NCBI RefSeq assembly: GCF_019175285.1
Contig: NC_056523.1
Span: 202,231,244 to 202,295,243 of the forward strand
Reading direction: 5' to 3'
DNA from: Sceloporus undulatus
Taxonomy: Eukaryota; Chordata; Lepidosauria; Squamata; Phrynosomatidae
DNA length: 64,000 bases
How positions within the stretch are numbered: the stretch's first letter is position 1; each line of letters starts with the position of its first letter. The translations under genes and the position numbers were made by a program. Below the pieces are notes generated by a model. It did not search any database. It saw only the letters and a program-made list of their open reading frames with translations, and was not told the DNA's origin. Shown in pieces: positions 1 to 12,460 of this stretch.

Positions 1-589
1 TTAATGAAAACCAACTTCTCACGAGAAAGGGAACACAACCACTTTCATTTATTTATTTCTGCTGAGAAAATCCTCTAAACCTGAATAGGAAGGAAGTCAA
101 TAAGGCTCCATAAATATTTCGGAGGGTTTGAGATGATTGTTTCTAAAGCCAATGGGATTTCATTAGAGGATATAATATAGGACATTTAAGCCATCCTGTA
201 AAATTAGAAAGCAAGGAATATTTACCTTTCAAGTACTATAAAGGAAGTCCTAAAAGCTGCATTGTGAGAATGTTAGTATGTCTTCCAACCAGGATAGATT
301 CAGAACATTTAGCTGCAAGAAGCCCAAGATAATATTTTGCTGCATGCAAAAGTGCCCACCTTCCCACTCTTGAGCCCCCCTCCACAATATACTCACATGA
401 ATTACTATATGTCCGTACACAACAATAAATGCAGGATTAATGACAGCTTTACCAGAGATGCACTCAGATCTATGTAACAAAGAAGGAAACTTCTAAAAAG
501 GAGGAAATTCATTCAAAGCCCCTAAAGTATTGATTGGGGTTTGGACTTAATTTTTTGTTTGTTTTTTTCCCCTACGATTTTTTTTTCAT

Positions 590-592
<3 letters not shown>

Positions 593-624
<32 letters not shown>
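593..624. repeat. (AC)n microsatellite
   Basis: Sixteen AC units in a row. Confidence 0.95.
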
Positions 625-627
<3 letters not shown>

Positions 628-639
628 AGAGGAGATTAT

Positions 640-915
640 CACATGGAGAAAAAGGAGAGATGCTGGATGCTCCTGTCCTCATAGCACGATTGTGCAAGGA
701 TGTCGCGCTCATCCCGTCCTTCTCCTGTCAATAAAGTGGAATGGTCCTGCCACTTTTCATTCACAGCAGTTTCCTGTTAATGAAAAGTAACAGGACCATT
801 CCACTTCATTGAGGATGGGAGAAGGATGGGATGAGCGACACATCGTGGGACATCATCTGATAATCCACACACAGTTGTGCAATAAAGATGGGAGCATCCT
901 GCTTCACTCCCATCC
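640..915. mobile_element. Foldback (palindromic) MITE-like element
   Basis: Long inverted repeat. GATGCTGGATGCTCCTGTCC near 660 pairs with GATGGGAGCATCCTGCTTC near 890. GCTCATCCCGTCCTTCTCC near 708 pairs with GAGAAGGATGGGATGAGC near 820. The centre is a hairpin of AGTGGAATGGTCCTG and its complement (736-810). Family unknown; no coding capacity. Confidence 0.7.
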
Positions 916-1085
916 TTTTTCTCTGTGTGATATTCTCCAAAGAAAAGAAGCATACATGGTTAATAATGTCAAATCAGGGTCATCCCGGAGACCTAAGGAT
1001 GGGCTGTATGATGCCATTGGGTCGAACTATGCCGCCTCAAGGCATCGCCAAACACATTTGCTTTTCTCCTCTGAGAAATATCATA

Positions 1086-1201
1086 TATACTGAACTATAA
1101 GTTGACCTCATGTATAAGTCAAAGTTAGGTTTGGGGGCCAAAATTATGGATTTTACCATGACTCATGGATCCATCGAGGGTAAAATGTGGAGGTTCCCCT
1201 T

Positions 1202-1243
<42 letters not shown>

Positions 1244-1503
1244 CAAGAGAGACGTTCATCGAGGCTATNNNNNNNNNNTTGTTTCAACTTTGGTTTCAGC
1301 CTTCACCCAGATAGTGGTGACCAGTGCAGGTGGGAAAGGGTCTCTGTTTAAAAGCAATTAATCACTCAAGACTCCTGCTTGGTGCAAGAGAAAAAGAAAG
1401 AGCTGCTATCATATTACCATACTGGCCCATAAATAAGTCACCCTGGGATTTTGGGGTCAATTTTTGGACATAAATGTTTAGACTTATGGAGGAGTATATA
1501 CGG
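1086..1503. mobile_element. MITE with CCGTATATACTC-type terminal repeat (copy 1)
   Basis: Ends in GAGTATATACGG and begins with the degenerate mirror, and shares internal words (GGCCAAAATTATGGATTTT, AAATAAGTCA) with copies at 9203-9613, 32446-32828 and 45672-46065. It holds a (GT)n tract at about 1205-1242 and a 10-N assembly gap at 1269-1278. It is non-autonomous. The superfamily is not certain. Confidence 0.7.
1269..1278. other. Assembly gap (10 N)
   Basis: Ten unresolved bases just after a (GT)n tract inside a MITE, a usual place for short-read assembly to fail. Confidence 1.
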
Positions 1504-1926
1504 TCAGCTTTCAGACTTGAGACTTGACTTTAAAGTATCTTGCAAGGACTTGACACTTGGCTTGAGACTTGGAGTAAAAAAAATTGAATACATCACTGGC
1601 AGTTATCCAATAAGTATTATGATTCATTAGCAACCTGAACCCAAGTTCTTATTCAACATTCTAATCCACTACGTGACAACTTTAAAAATATTTTATCCCA
1701 TTAAATATACACAAATGCAATGTGTTTGTAAAACAGCCTCTGGACAAAACCGTGCAAGGGGAAACTGCACACCACATCACACATGCAACATGTTAAGAAT
1801 GACAAAGACTGAATCAAACTCTCTCTCTGCTTTCTCTGTATCCACATAAATGCTTTACTTCTGCTGAAAATCCCATGCACAATGCCAAGAATGCTGGCTG
1901 GAAATTTTCTTTATGTATGCGTAAAG

Positions 1927-2036
1927 CAAACAAACAAACAAACAAACAAACAAGCTTCATTTATATACCACTTCATACTGCCTAAGCAGTGTCTAAACGG
2001 TTTACAACTGTAAGCTAATTTGCCCCCAACAATCTG
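1927..2036. repeat. (CAAA)n tract and dispersed LINE/SINE-tail-like repeat
   Basis: The (CAAA)n tract is followed by AGCTTCATTTATATACCACT ... CTAAGCAGTGTCTAAACGG ... CCCCCAACAATCTGG. The same words occur at 3068-3140 and 25400-25480, and a weak form at 56632-56680, so this is a dispersed squamate repeat. I infer the 3' end of a retroposon; family not assigned. Confidence 0.6.
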
Positions 2037-2489
2037 GTTTTTTTTTTTTTTTTGCTACTGGTTCTGAATGTATTTTCAGTTTTACTTCAAGATGTATGTT
2101 CCTGAAGATCATCTGAATCAGCATGACAATTCGCCTTTGACTTTGGACTAACTAGGTAATCAGCAGGCAAGTAAGAACATCCACTTCAGATAGTATGAGA
2201 GTATGTAAGCACTTCCATACAACAATATGCCTTAAATAACAATCTTGTAAAGTTTCAGATGGATAGGTGCAGCAATTCACGTGGGAGTTTAAGACATATA
2301 AACTGATGGGAGTTCTTCCTTCCCTCACCTTGTGTTTTGTATGCGTATATTGGCATGAAAACAGCATGCATGATCCACATTTCCCCAGGCTAAAAAGCTG
2401 CAAAATTTCCAAAGACACCGTAGGTGTGGGACTAGGAGGTTATGAGGCCTGAAAACTAGTGGAGCATTTTAAAAAATAGTATGGCATGG

Positions 2490-2640
2490 CGGGGTCTAAA
2501 TACCCTAAAGGTACCAGATCCCACCTGATCTTGGAAAGTAAGCAGGGTCAACCCTGATCAGTATTTGAATGGAAGACCATTAATGAATACCAGGTGCTAT
2601 ATTTCAGAGGAAGGAACTGGCATGAGTATTGCTTGCCTAA
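2490..2640 (+). mobile_element. 5S-rRNA-derived SINE, plus orientation
   Basis: Contains a 5S-like core: CCACCTGATCTTGGAAAGTA, AGCAGGGTCAACCCTGATCA, TATTTGAATGGAAGACCA and ATACCAGGTGCTAT, with ordered spacing as in the 3' half of 5S rRNA. This includes the internal pol III control region, but it is diverged and lacks the 5S 5' half. It is mirrored by a second copy at 2922-3062. Confidence 0.8.
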
Positions 2641-2689
2641 AAAAACCCATCTTTCTCCTGATACAGAGGATCAATTTTAAAACCTCCAA

Positions 2690-2912
2690 AGGAGCCTCTA
2701 TTTTAAAACCTCCAAGAGAGACTCCGTCACATTCCAAAGCAGCATATTGCCTTATCAAACATTTTTTACTGCTAGGATGTTTAGGTGGAATCTTTTTTCT
2801 TATAGTCAATATGACATCCGTTAAAACATTTGAACATGGCTATCATGTCACCCCTTAACCTTCTGTTCTCAAAGTTAACCATACCTGCCTTCTAAGCTGC
2901 TCCTCATAGGTG
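2690..2912 (-). mobile_element. CR1 LINE fragment (reverse transcriptase C-terminal end)
   Basis: The minus strand matches the CR1 C-terminal block seen whole at 63530-64000: CCTCATAGG, the stretch equivalent to CATATCACCCCTTAACCTTC, and GGTGGAATC. It is heavily decayed and contains a short local duplication of TTTTAAAACCTCCAA near 2675-2715. Confidence 0.7.
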
Positions 2913-2921
2913 TTTTCTTAG

Positions 2922-3062
2922 GCAAGCAATATTCATGCCAGTTCCTTCATTTGAAATATAGCTCCTGGTATTCATTGGTGGTCTTCCATTCAAGTACTGA
3001 TCAGGGTTGACCCTGCTTACTTTCCAAGATCAGGTGGCATCCGGAGAGCCCCCTCAGCTAGG
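2922..3062 (-). mobile_element. 5S-rRNA-derived SINE, minus orientation
   Basis: Reverse complement of the 2490-2640 element: GGTCTTCCATTCAAGTACTG, ATCAGGGTTGACCCTGCTTA, CTTTCCAAGATCAGGTGG. Its inner end GGCAAGCAATATTCATGCC also mirrors GGCATGAGTATTGCTTGCC of the first copy. The two can fold as about 140-bp arms around the CR1 piece. Confidence 0.8.
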
Positions 3063-3067
3063 TGACC

Positions 3068-3140
3068 CAAACAAACAAGCTTCATTTATATACTGCTTCA
3101 TACCACCTAAGCAGTGTCTAAGCAGTTTACAACTATTGGA
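3068..3140. repeat. Second copy of the GCTTCATTTATATAC repeat
   Basis: ACAAGCTTCATTTATATACT ... CTAAGCAGTGTCTAAGCAG ... matches 1945-2010. Truncated. Confidence 0.6.
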
Positions 3141-3629
3141 AGTGAAGCTGGGGGAGAGTAAAAATGCAGAACCCTTTCCCGAATAGCTGTGTGATGTATT
3201 TGCAACTTCATAGGAAAGCAGGGTCTTATGCTATTACTATAACTTTGATATTATTCTATTTTTATTTGCTGTTTTATGATTAGTATACATGTTTGAATAT
3301 GATTAACCCTTGTGGTTAACAGTAAAAATGAAGGGAGTGGAAGAAACATGCCCTCATTAAGACACCAGGATATGCTTCTGACAGTTTATTTTTGGCTAAA
3401 GGTATGAATAATGGAAGCTCCCGCTCCCCCACAACCCACAAAAAATAAATACAGAATAAGAGCTCAAACATCTTTTATTTATGCATTTCCAATTCTCAGA
3501 ATGTACTCTGCCCCACTTTTGGGGTCACACTACCCTTTATTAGGTAGGGATAAAAAAATTATGACCTTTGCCAGATGGAAAGCCTTCTCTTGTCACAGCA
3601 ATATTGCAGATGGTTAATGTAAGAGTGGG

Positions 3630-3815
3630 AGCTAGTGTGGTGTAGTGGTTTGAGCACTGAAGTAAGACTCTGGAAATCAAGGTTCAATTATCTGCTTGGT
3701 CCTGGACACTCACTTGGGTTGAGTCACTCTCAGCCCCAGAAAACCCTGTGATAGGTTCACCTTAGCATCACCCTAAGTTGGAAACGACTTGAAGGCACAA
3801 AACAATACAAGAGAA
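3630..3815 (+). mobile_element. Sauria-type SINE (tRNA-derived head, Bov-B-like tail)
   Basis: The head AGTGTGGTGTAGTGGTTTGA is box-A-like; GGTTCAATTATC is in the box B position. The tail GTTGGAAACGACTTGAAGGC then ACAAAACAA is the Bov-B LINE type 3' end. Full-length copy. Confidence 0.8.
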
Positions 3816-4103
3816 GCACAAGCACTAGCCACTTGAAGCAATATGCCAGTCTTCAAGTCAGAAGATGAATTAATTTGAAGCCTGAAGACAGCAAGCTACA
3901 TTGATGTGATGAAAAAAGAATGACCAAGGTAGGGAAAAGACTAGCTTAGCAATTTGTAACACTGATACAATCAGTGGGGAAAATATATTGGTGCTGCATA
4001 CAAGCTCTACAACTAAGAGCTTATGGTAAATGAAAAACTGATTTCTTTATGATGCTGTGTTCAATAGTTTAATTTTACCCTAAGCAAGAAGATATGCTAC
4101 ACA

Positions 4104-4129
4104 CAATACAGAGGTATTAATCTTTTATT
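4104..4129 (-). terminator. C9orf72: Probable poly(A) signal and cleavage region of C9orf72
   Basis: On the minus strand AATAAA (4129-4124) is followed within about 30 nt by a GT-rich stretch, TGTATTGTGTGTAG. This is the usual arrangement of hexamer plus downstream element. It is the first canonical hexamer I found below the stop codon; cleavage would be near 4105-4110. Confidence 0.5.
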
Positions 4130-6706
4130 ATTCCCTGTATACATGGCAAAAGTGCATTAATACTTGGAACAAGTTTTCACTTTTTGAGTAATTCCATAGT
4201 GGGAAAAGCCAACATTACAATGTGTTTCAAACAACAGTGCTTTCAGTTTAGTAATGCCAGTGGTATTTATCAAAATTTAACAACCTATAATTAGGCATGT
4301 GATTCAATAATGTGGTCTCTGTGTGGCAACATCTTATTTACTCTTAAGAAGCTAAGGCTATGTAAACCACTTTAAAAAGTAAATTAAACATAGAGAAAAA
4401 CTCTTGACCTCCTATTGGGCAATTTCAAGACAACGGCAAATAAAAAGCATTTGTCTTATTACTAGATTGTATTATAAATAATTCTCCCACTCACTTTTCA
4501 AGCACCTTGCCATTAAAAGACTAGAAAATATGAAACATTCAGGGACCCAGAATACAGAGATCAAATACTATTTCTCTTTCAAACCCCACTCCAAACACAA
4601 GGAAAAAAATCCAACTTTAGTGTATAACTCAAAGTGTAAACAAAGAAAGGGCAGTACTTTTAGCTATGTTACAATTACAACAATAGGTGTACAGTTATGT
4701 AAGCTGCCATTAAACTAACACCAAAGATAATCAAATCATGCAACAGAATTGCAGATAAGCATGTAATTATCTTACGCTTTGTATTGCAGTATGTATGACT
4801 TCAGTAACCTACAAAAATATCAGTTCCCTGTACTGAACGCCCTGCAATATAAATGTGAAAGGCTACACAGGCCAATGAATTTCAAAGGCAGAGTTTTTTG
4901 TGACTTATCTCTTGCAGTACATTAGACCACAAGATATATACTTACCCTGTTAACTCTGGGAAGCAATTTTAATCCCAAATTATTTCCTTCTTGCCCCGGG
5001 CACTACTCCCCACCAAATTAAAGGGTAGGGAGTTTTTCTTTCTTTCTTGGCTTATTTGTCCCATTGCTTATTCTTTTTCAATAGTTCTAAAAATCTGATT
5101 TGTGAGTTTCCCTCCTCTGCAATAACATTTAGTATTTTGACACAATACATCTTAATAAATTAACATAGGCCATAATGAAGAGATCTGTGCGACTTTGAGT
5201 CCACAAGAGAAAAGACTGCCTTGCTCATTTTACTAACCGGGAAAGTTTGGCACTCACCAATTGCCAAGATGCAATGGTTAAAAAGGGAAAAACCTTCCCC
5301 AGAACTCACATGTGCTTATTAGAGCCATTGTGAGTCATAGCCACTAGATCACAACAGGGAACATATTTCCAAGAACATAAGATTTCATGTTAGAGAACGC
5401 TCAGGAATAGGTTTAACAAAAACTTTCACCCAACATGTTTAGAGATGTCATTTTAACAGAGCATCTCTCCAATCACAGAGGAATAAAAAAATATTGCACT
5501 TAAAGAAACATAATTGCATTTGGCAAAAACACAAACACCAAAAATTAAACAAATAAATAAATCAACAGCAGTATGTACTAAAACATCAACTGCAGCATGG
5601 CATGCAGTAGAAAGGCATATGTTTGCATTTTAAATTTGTGAAATCTGGACACTGTAACCAATAAAAATATTCCATGTTAAACAATATCCAAGGCATTGGA
5701 AAATGGGTAAATTATACATATTCTTATGTTTTCCGTACAGATAAAAGGGTAGGTAAGAAGCAAACATGCTGGTGTTGGAGACTAATGTGTCAAAGCAGCA
5801 TTCTTATCCTTCCTTCAAACTGTGTTACCTGCCACATTTGGCTATAGTCAACCCTTGCCACAAAGTACGTGAGGTCTAGGAGTATTTGGCTTTATACAGC
5901 AGCTCATCAGAGAAAGTTTGGCCACTGCTATACGTTCACTATAAACCCTAGCTTTCCTATGGTATAAAGATTTGCAACAATGTTTTTTTGTTCTAGAACA
6001 TGGCCAGATAGCCCGAAAAAACAACAACAAAAAAAACCCTACCAATAATCTTATTTATCTTATCTAGTTATTAGCCAGTGCAACATACATAATCGTCCAA
6101 GTAGCACTGCTTGGCACCTGGGCACAAAGAAACATGAAAAATGATAGCAGACTCTAAAAACAGTGTTCTGAAGGATTCCGTTTCCTTTCTCTTTAAATGA
6201 TGAGATGTCACCAGGTTTCCAATTGCTTTTCAGGGATACATGCATAAAAAGAGATACATGACACTGTTCATGCTAATAAACACACCAGAAGACACTCTCT
6301 TCAGCATGTTTTTCAGTCAACAGCCCTTAGATATGAAAGGGACAAGTGTATTAATTTGCTCTGTACCACACACAGGAAGAAAAAGTGAGAAATCCAGTGT
6401 TACTCTGAACAACCATTAAGTACTGTTCTCTTTGCTTTGAGGGTTTAAACGTCTTGTAGAGTAAGCACTTCAACCAGCCACAATAATATTTACTCTTCTC
6501 TATATACAAAAAGGAACCTCTGATGCATGCCCATGTTGATGTGATTTGACTCAACTCCAAAAACCATCCTATCCCTTTTTCCACAGGCTGTAGTGTAACT
6601 TCACATTCAGTTAGTTGCACATACTTTCCAAGTAAACACCACATTCCCTTTAGAGATATCTTTGAAAAGTACTGTAGAGCTCCAGAAACCCACATCAAAA
6701 ACATCT
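4108..6706 (-). other. C9orf72: C9orf72 3' untranslated region (probable extent)
   Basis: About 2.6 kb downstream of the stop is AT-rich, free of recognisable repeats and has no other gene. The absence of MITEs or SINEs here, in an otherwise repeat-dense locus, fits a transcribed and constrained 3'UTR. The end is inferred from the poly(A) signal at 4124-4129. Shorter forms are possible. Confidence 0.55.
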
Positions 6707-6893
6707 TTAAAATGCCATCAGGACATCATGTTCCTGCACACTGGTGTAGAAAGGCCGTCCAAAGAGAAATGAATGTAAACCAGGCTTGATCTTCTCGGCT
6801 AAAGCCATTATTATGTTAAGATCGCCCTCTGCTGTTAAGTCCAGGTCTATCTTCAAACTACGAAGAGATTTGAAAGGCTTTTTACCTTTTTGC
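6707..6893 (-). CDS. C9orf72: C9orf72 exon 11, coding part (residues 421-481 and stop)
   Basis: Begins after acceptor CTTCCACAG with G completing Thr420, then QKGKKPFKSLRSLKIDLDLT and on to the C-terminus FYTSVQEHDVLMAF and TAA (6709-6707). Human ends DVLMTF. It forms the end of the dDENN module. The same exon continues as 3'UTR. Confidence 0.95.
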
Positions 6894-9800
6894 CTGTGGA
6901 AGTTTGAGGGAAAAGACGTGATTAAGGAGCGCAATTTTATCTGATACTGTGTTGAGACTTAACCCATTGTACCCTTTGGCTTTATACTCACGTATCATCT
7001 TCTATGTATTTGATGAGAGTTAAGGCTTTTCTATGAAGGACTAAAAGGAATTGTGCAAGGAACACACTCCTCAAAGACAATCCAGGTTTCAGATGAAAGA
7101 CCTATTAAAACCACCATCCAAAATAAATGAATGAATAAATAAAAATCTTCATGTAATAAAAATAATATTAATAATAATAATATTTATTTATATCCCGCCT
7201 CTCCCTGTATTGGATCGAGGCGGGTAACAAGATATCAAAGACAATAAAATCAAGTAAAAAAAAATGAATCTCAATGTTCAGAATTGTCCAAGTACCTGCA
7301 TTTGCCTTCAAGGATCACTGCAGAAATTTCCTTTATATATGCACTGACAAAATTACCCAGTATAACAGGATGTGGAGTGAAGCCCACAGGTGCATTGTAC
7401 ATCACAGATACAAGCAAACTTATAACTGTGAGTCAGATGAGAAAAGATGCCTAGTTTACACCTCATCAACATCCTGAGTGTGACAGTCTTGGGAACTGCC
7501 TTTTACAGAGATGCATGAATATGAAAAACATACACACGTATTATTATATTATATATAAAAGATTTGGGTTTCAGCCTTAATTAACTCCAGAAGGGCCACC
7601 AAAGTCAGTGGCTTGTTGACTTCTACCCCTCTCAATTTGCCAATTGAGAGGGGTAGATCTTTTATTCCTACATGATTTAGCCTTACTCTCTTAGCACAAA
7701 GTACACCACCACTTAACTTTGGGATGCTGAAAATAGGGAGAACAGCCAATGCTTCTTTATTGTCACTAGCATTACTGTGCCTTTCTATAATCATACTTCT
7801 TTTAAATACTATAGAAAAGGCCTACTTGAGCTTTTTAAAGGCTAAATATTGATTATTATATTTAACTTAGGGCCAATACAGACCGGCACTTTATGCCGGC
7901 CTATACGCAGACTAAGGATAGATAAAGGCTGAGCGTTTACACGCTCAGAAACCCTAGTCTGCTGCCCAGGCGCCATCTTGGCACGTGTCCGTTCATGTCC
8001 ATCGTGCTCAGTGTCCAAACGGCACTGTGCATGAGGGGTGTCATAAGGCCATGCTGCTGCTCTGATGGTGTCCCTTCTAGGTCACAAATACGATGTGCGT
8101 TTTTCAGCTTCTATTTGCATCGGGTTGGGGGCATGGCATGCGGCTGCCACATCCCCAACCCAGCGCTTCCAGGGGTGGTACAGAGCCACCCCTGAACGGG
8201 CTGTTTGTACAGCTCCTTATCTGAATGAACAATAGTTACCTGATCCAGAAAGGCTTTTACTAGAGTGTCTTGATGGAGGACATCTTGGAAAACATTCCTG
8301 TAAAAAATACAAAAAGAAGAAACATAATATGCTGATTTTATGAACAACAGAAAGTGGCACATGATGACAATTTATCCTACCCTACATCAAGAGATTTCAG
8401 TGCAGGGCACAGGCAATAAAACAACATTAATTTTAAAACAATTTAATGCAATAAAAAATGAATTAACATAATAAAATAACAGAAATCTATAACCCAGTAG
8501 AATCAAGCTATGGTCAATGGGTTCCAAAAGCTTGCGTTAAGAGTCAAGCTTTGGTATTGAAAAGCAGCCAGCACTAGTGGCCATCATTCCCCAAAGGTTC
8601 ATATAAAAGGGGATGCCGAAAAGTTCTTGGCCCCACCCACTTCCCAAAATCTGAGTGTAATTTCATCACTGTAGCTTGAAAGAATGTTTCATTTTGTATT
8701 GCAAATTGCCAATCTACAGGATCGTAACTCTAATTTCTGACTTTTTTTCAGATCATTGATAGAACCATGCCAATGAAATTTTGATTAGTTGTCAAGGGAT
8801 CTTTCAAATTTCCTCTCAGTTTATATGCTCAGCTGAAATCAAAGGACTTCATATTCAACAGCTGATGTGTACATGTGCATATAAACCTGCAGTTAATTAA
8901 GACTTATATCAGAAATCTCATTTGCTACTGTCTTATGGGGAAATAATCTAAAAGTATTCAGGTCCACTAAAGGTTAACCATGCAAGTTAAAACTCAGAAA
9001 AATAGAAAGAGGGGAGAAATCAGATTCTCTGTAGCAGGGGTAAGGAGCATGTGGCCTTCCAGGTGTTGCTGGATGATATATCCCATAATCCCTCACTGGT
9101 AACCATGATGGCTAGGGCTAACAGGAGTCACTGTGTAAGTCTCAGGTTTATCACCCCTTTCTTCCAGTAACTGTGAAAGCATCCAATTGCTTATAGGGAA
9201 CTGTATATACTCATGTATAAGTCTAGAAATTTTAGTAAATAAATTGACCCAAAATCTGGGTTTAACTTATTCATGGGTCAATCTATATAAGTACATGAGT
9301 GTAAGTATATATGTATGTAAGGACTGTACAGAACCATCCCCTTCTCTGAGTGGCGAAATACAAGAACTTGGTCTGTCCTGGGGAACTTAAACCCTCCCCC
9401 CATCTATTTCATTCTTCAGGATGATCACAAACAATTATGCCTGCTGGGATTTTGAACGTTCTTTGGTATTGCTTTCCTTTGCTTCATCCTTTGGATCCTT
9501 TGTTATAGGCCCCTAAGTTCTACCCTAGAGGTCATATTAAAATCCATAATTTTAGCCCCCAAACCTGCCCTCGGCATATACATGAGGTTGACTTATAGTT
9601 GAGTATATACGGTAAGTACTAATTTGCTCAATAGTTCCTTGGGGAAAACAACAGAATATCCATCCAAATAGTCTAAAAAAGGAAAGGGGGGGGGGAGGAA
9701 GCAATCTAATGTTGCACATATGAAACAGATAAATGGGCACTGATTTTCAATATTCTTTAATCAGCACTTTGTAAATTGGCAAACATCAGTGAAAAGGAAA

Positions 9801-12424
9801 ACAGATTGGCAAATAAACCTGGTGCTATATAGATACTTCATTCAAATCAAAAGGGGTACTAACATAAAAGTATAATTGGTAAGTTAGAAAGATTGGTGTG
9901 TTTACTAGAGAAGCTTTGGCTCTATGGATGTTATATGGCTATTCCTACATGTATACATACAAGTCAGGAGTGAAGCTTTCATCTGTATGAATAATGGTAT
10001 CCTGAGCTATGTCTTCATCTGAAGTGGCTCTCCAAAATGCTGTAAGCTCAGATCTCATGTACCGCCGCTGATTATAGATATGTTCGTGGCAAGGAGGCAT
10101 CTGTTTTACCGTGTTGACATCTACATCTATGTGTGTGGTAGGATATGGAGCATACATTACTTGACGGAAAGGCAACACAAAGCTTCCAGTAACATCCTGT
10201 AACAGTGAAAACAATTAGTTTTTATTTCTTTTTATTATTTTCTTTAAGGCACAGGAATTAAGAATGGGCCACCATCAGACAATAATTTGAGTAATTTGTT
10301 TAGAATAGCACTCATAATATTCAAGAAATATGCAAATAAATCTACTTCAAGAAGAAAGAGGAATGCTATCATACCAAGTTTTGTGTTCTATATGGAATGC
10401 ATTCAAGATTTTATTGTGCAATCCTACACATACATATACTAAGAAACAAATTCCACTTGCCTGATTTAGATATGATTGATATTGCATAGGTTTAGGCTTG
10501 ATCCACACAGACTGATGTTGAGGTTAACTTAATTAAAAGCAGTGCGACTGCACTGTTAAAACTAGAAAAGATGGACTAGTAGTGCTTTCCTATTTTCAAG
10601 TTTCTCTCTCTCTCTGTATTTGCTCCCATTGTTATCAATAAGTGACCCCAGTGCAGCCTTGTCCTGACTACTGGTCACCTTGGCTAGGGCTGACTGGAAT
10701 TGTAGTGTTGAAAATTTAGATGACAAAACACTGAGGTAGGCTACCCCACATTACACCAGAGGACAGCTGTGTCCATCCACATCCACAACATGGACTGCCA
10801 CTTCTGTAATCCTTCACTACTAACTATGTTGACTAATGCTTATGAGAACTGAACTCCTACAATAATTGGAGGACCACAGTTGCCTATCCATGTTTTAAGG
10901 TGTTGATAAAAACAATGTAACCATGACTGAAAGTGCCATTATAAAAAACAGAGAAGGTCTATTGAAATCATTGAAACTTATTTGAGGATAAATACATTTA
11001 TGATTGGGATTTTAATCCCAATTTATGGCTCCCAAACTATAGGCTGCATCCACACTGTAGAAATAATACAGTTTGACACCACTTTACAGCCATTGCTCAA
11101 TGCTACAGAATCCTGGAATTTCTAGTTTGATGAGGTATTCAGCCTTGTCTATCAGAGCTCTGGTACCATAACAAACTACAAATCCCAGGATTCCATAGAA
11201 TTTAGCCATGGCAGTTGAAGTGGTGTCAAATTGGATTATCTCTGCATTGCAGATGCAGTTCCAGAAAGGGAGGGTCACGTTTCTTTCAGTTCCCAAATTA
11301 ACCAGCCCTAAAGAGTGCTTAGCAAATAGACTTGAGCGATCAGCTGTTCAGCCACAAACATTATAGACTTCCCTTGTGACAAAGCCACAATCGGCTCTTC
11401 AAACATCTGTCAAGGGATGGGAGAAAAACTGTTGTTTGTAGTTCTGTTCACTTCATTATCTGTATGCTTCCCTCTGCTCTGAAATTATTTCACAATAACT
11501 GCTTCTAAAAATCACATGTTGAATTTGAACTGTGTGAGGTCAGACCATTCTTTGCCTTGGAAAAGTCTTTCAGAATACATTCTAATTAAGGGGCTGTTTT
11601 AATGAAGAGAAAAGCAAAGGAAAGGTGCCAATTTATCCTTAATCCCCAAAACAAGGGAACAAACAGGAAAGTGCATTGTCCCAAGTAAATAGTGACACAA
11701 GGTTTCACACACTGTGGAACTGTTAATTCTGATTACCAGTCAAGACTACACTAGATAAACCATACTAGCATTTTTCATGCTAGATAAATGTTTTGTTACT
11801 TCCACACTCTGAGAAAAAGTCTTCAAACTAGTCCACCTGTCAAATTACTGAAACAAGCATTTCAAAGCAAAAGGGCAACTGGAGAAAGCATACAGGATAT
11901 CTTATACCTATAGGTGTGCTATCTAGTCATATACAGAGGAATAGACACAGTGGGGCTAGCAAAAACAAATTTGTTAAAACATTGCTTTGTAAAAAAACAG
12001 GTTGCTGGGTTCTGAAAGCATTTAGTTCAGGGAATCAAAGATTTTACCTTGAGCAATCCTTGCACAAAAAGACCTGACTCGTACTTGAAGGAGGTTTCAT
12101 TTCGGCAGAGTCTAGAACACTTCCGCTCTGCGGAAGTGAGAAAGAGGCACAGTGTCCGAACTATCTGTAACATAAGAAAACCATGTGTGAATAGTTAATT
12201 GGCTAGATGTTTATTGTCTGTTTTAGAGATCCAAACTTCTTTTTCAGTTAGTTCATCTTTCCAGTTTACTAACTGTATACAGCATGACCCCCCATATCTA
12301 CAAAGGATGCATTTCCAGAGTTACCACACACAAATGTGCAACTGTGAATAATAGTGAACCCTACTGAAATGAACGGCTTCTGGCGGAAGCATAAATTAAA
12401 CGATGCATTTTAAACATGAATTGT

Positions 12425-12460
<36 letters not shown>

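Noticed and set aside
2490-3062. Functional 5S rRNA genes
   Set aside because: Only the 3' half of 5S is recognisable, it is diverged, and both copies sit in SINE-like units.
3630-3815. tRNA gene
   Set aside because: The box A/B-like words belong to the SINE head. No cloverleaf is kept and the Bov-B-like tail follows.
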